From positions 1 to 8,423 of the forward strand of contig JAKPOE010000121.1 of assembly GCA_029548025.1 (NCBI GenBank): a stretch of 8,423 nucleotides of DNA, read 5' to 3'. Each line of letters begins with the position of its first letter. Positions within the stretch are counted from its first letter, which is position 1. This stretch comes from Spirochaetota bacterium (GTDB taxonomy: Bacteria; Spirochaetota; UBA4802; UB4802). The notes under the pieces were generated by a model. That model worked only from the letters and a program-made list of their open reading frames with translations. It ran no database searches and was not told where the DNA came from. Position numbers and translations under genes: made by a program. This document shows positions 7,837 to 8,423 of the stretch, piece after piece.

Positions 7837-7864
7837 CATATAATAAATCGGTTAAAATAATCAA
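7837..7864 (-). promoter_or_regulatory. Candidate promoter of the chemoreceptor gene
   Basis: Minus strand: TTGATT (7864-7859), 16-base spacer, TATATG (7842-7837), each four of six matches to the sigma-70 boxes, with a predicted leader of about 30 bases. The spacer contains ACCGATTT, which shares CCGAT with the flagellar sigma-28 -10 element GCCGATAA. However, the nearest TAAA upstream is about three bases too far away for the usual spacing. Either reading is weak. Confidence 0.3.
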
Positions 7865-7996
7865 GAATATTTTATAAAAATATAATCTGCATAGACTACA
7901 TTTTATTTTTAAATGATGCCTTGTTGAATCTAATTCTATTTATAATAATGATTATTGGATTTAATTATGATTTGCAGGTTATGGCATATTTTTCGT

Positions 7997-8032
7997 TTGA
8001 CAAAAAATTAGTGCTATTAGCTTACATATAAA
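7997..8032 (+). promoter_or_regulatory. Candidate promoter elements for tRNA-Thr
   Basis: A perfect TTGACA lies at 7997-8002 and TATAAA (five of six to TATAAT) at 8027-8032, the latter placed to start transcription about 10 bases before the mature tRNA. The 24-base gap between them is too long for a standard promoter. Either one box is not used or a poorer -10 (for example CTTACA at 8021, 18-base spacer) is. Confidence 0.35.
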
Positions 8033-8048
8033 CCATGTGCAGCATTGT

Positions 8049-8121
<73 letters not shown>

Positions 8122-8130
8122 CATTGTTTA

Positions 8131-8423
8131 TTAATTGCAAAAATGATTGTTGGGAAACCTTCGTTTACATGTAGTGTTATCAGGATTATCGCAGCATCGA
8201 GGCAAGATAAGCCTGACACTCTTTTCAAAGAAAATATAATCCCACACCCAGTTGATCATAACAAAAAGTTTATTTCTAAATCCAATTAAATAGAGTATAT
8301 GGATAAATATCCAGATAATCCAGGCTATATACCCTTTTAAATGCAAACCAGCTACCTGTGTTACTGCATGGTTGCGTCCAATGGTAACCATACTGCCTTT
8401 ATCTTTATAGTGAAATGGTTTTG
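8131..8423 (-). CDS. Type II NADH dehydrogenase-like flavoprotein, C-terminal part (5' end beyond window)
   Basis: Ninety-six complete codons are visible; the frame is open to the right edge, so the ATG at 8391 is internal. The visible sequence KPFHYKDKGSMVTIGRNHAV is the typical C-terminal stretch of NDH-2 / NAD(P)-FAD oxidoreductases. It is followed by GYIAWIIWIFIHILYLIGFRNK, shown here as two overlapping pieces GYIAWIIWIFIH and HILYLIGFRNK, then INWVWDYIFF and SVRLI, the C-terminal hydrophobic helices that anchor the enzyme to the membrane. NDH-2 passes electrons from NADH to quinone without pumping protons. The FAD- and NADH-binding domains lie outside the window, so the call rests on the C-terminus only. 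After the conserved RLI the protein has an unusual tail (LPRCCDNPDNTTCKRR and on to HFCN) that is Cys-rich and encoded across an imperfect palindrome. TAA at 8131-8133 lies 10 bases from the converging tRNA. Confidence 0.85.
   Translation of the reverse strand, partial: KPFHYKDKGSMVTIGRNHAVTQVAGLHLKGYIAWIIWIFIHILYLIGFRNKLFVMINWVWDYIFFEKSVRLILPRCCDNPDNTTCKRRFPNNHFCN
8180..8216. repeat. Imperfect palindrome inside the NADH dehydrogenase C-terminal tail
   Basis: Arms TCAGGATTATC (8180-8190) and GATAAGCCTGA (8206-8216) pair at 10 of 11 positions (one A-G mismatch), with a 15-base GC-rich loop. Outside, GTG (8174-8176) can pair with CAC (8217-8219) across a three-base bulge. There is no T-tract, so it is not a standard terminator. 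It may be a copy of a dispersed palindromic repeat that extended the reading frame; no second copy is in this window. Confidence 0.55.

Noticed and set aside
8180..8216. Integron attC site or CRISPR-like element
   Set aside because: No recognisable attC core sites, no integrase, no second copy and no regularly spaced repeats.

Overview
The window is AT-rich bacterial chromosome with compact bacterial gene structure and one locally GC-richer patch. Lineage is not proven. A chemoreceptor with a multi-membrane-span N-terminal module, a Cys-pair-rich HisRS, an FmdB zinc ribbon and a type II NADH dehydrogenase would fit Spirochaetota. I hold that weakly, because no rRNA or clear taxon marker is present.

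Layout. Positions 2-1117 (+) hold the 3' part of a U32-family protein of the tRNA/rRNA hydroxylation or ubiquinone-hydroxylation type. It is followed 25 bases later by hisS (1143-2396, +); the two look co-transcribed and translation-related. Positions 2397-2805 form a 409-base AT-rich spacer with a 10-base-periodic tandem array, a possible 28-codon leader ORF and a perfect inverted repeat abutting the next start codon. Positions 2806-4641 (+) encode a 611-residue protein I do not recognise. Convergent to it, 13 bases away, is a small FmdB-type zinc-ribbon protein (4655-4924, -). Positions 5133-7799 (-) encode an 888-residue methyl-accepting chemotaxis protein with about eight N-terminal membrane helices, an extracytoplasmic region, a ninth helix, HAMP and the signalling hairpin. 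After a 249-base divergent spacer comes tRNA-Thr(CGT) (8049-8121, +). The window ends inside the C-terminus of a type II NADH dehydrogenase-like flavoprotein (8131-8423, -) that runs off the right edge.

The genes mostly look like unrelated housekeeping and sensory functions. No defence system, mobile element or CRISPR array is visible. The most unusual parts are the chemoreceptor architecture, the unknown 611-residue protein with its leader-ORF/hairpin arrangement, and a palindromic element that seems to form the C-terminal tail of the NADH dehydrogenase.
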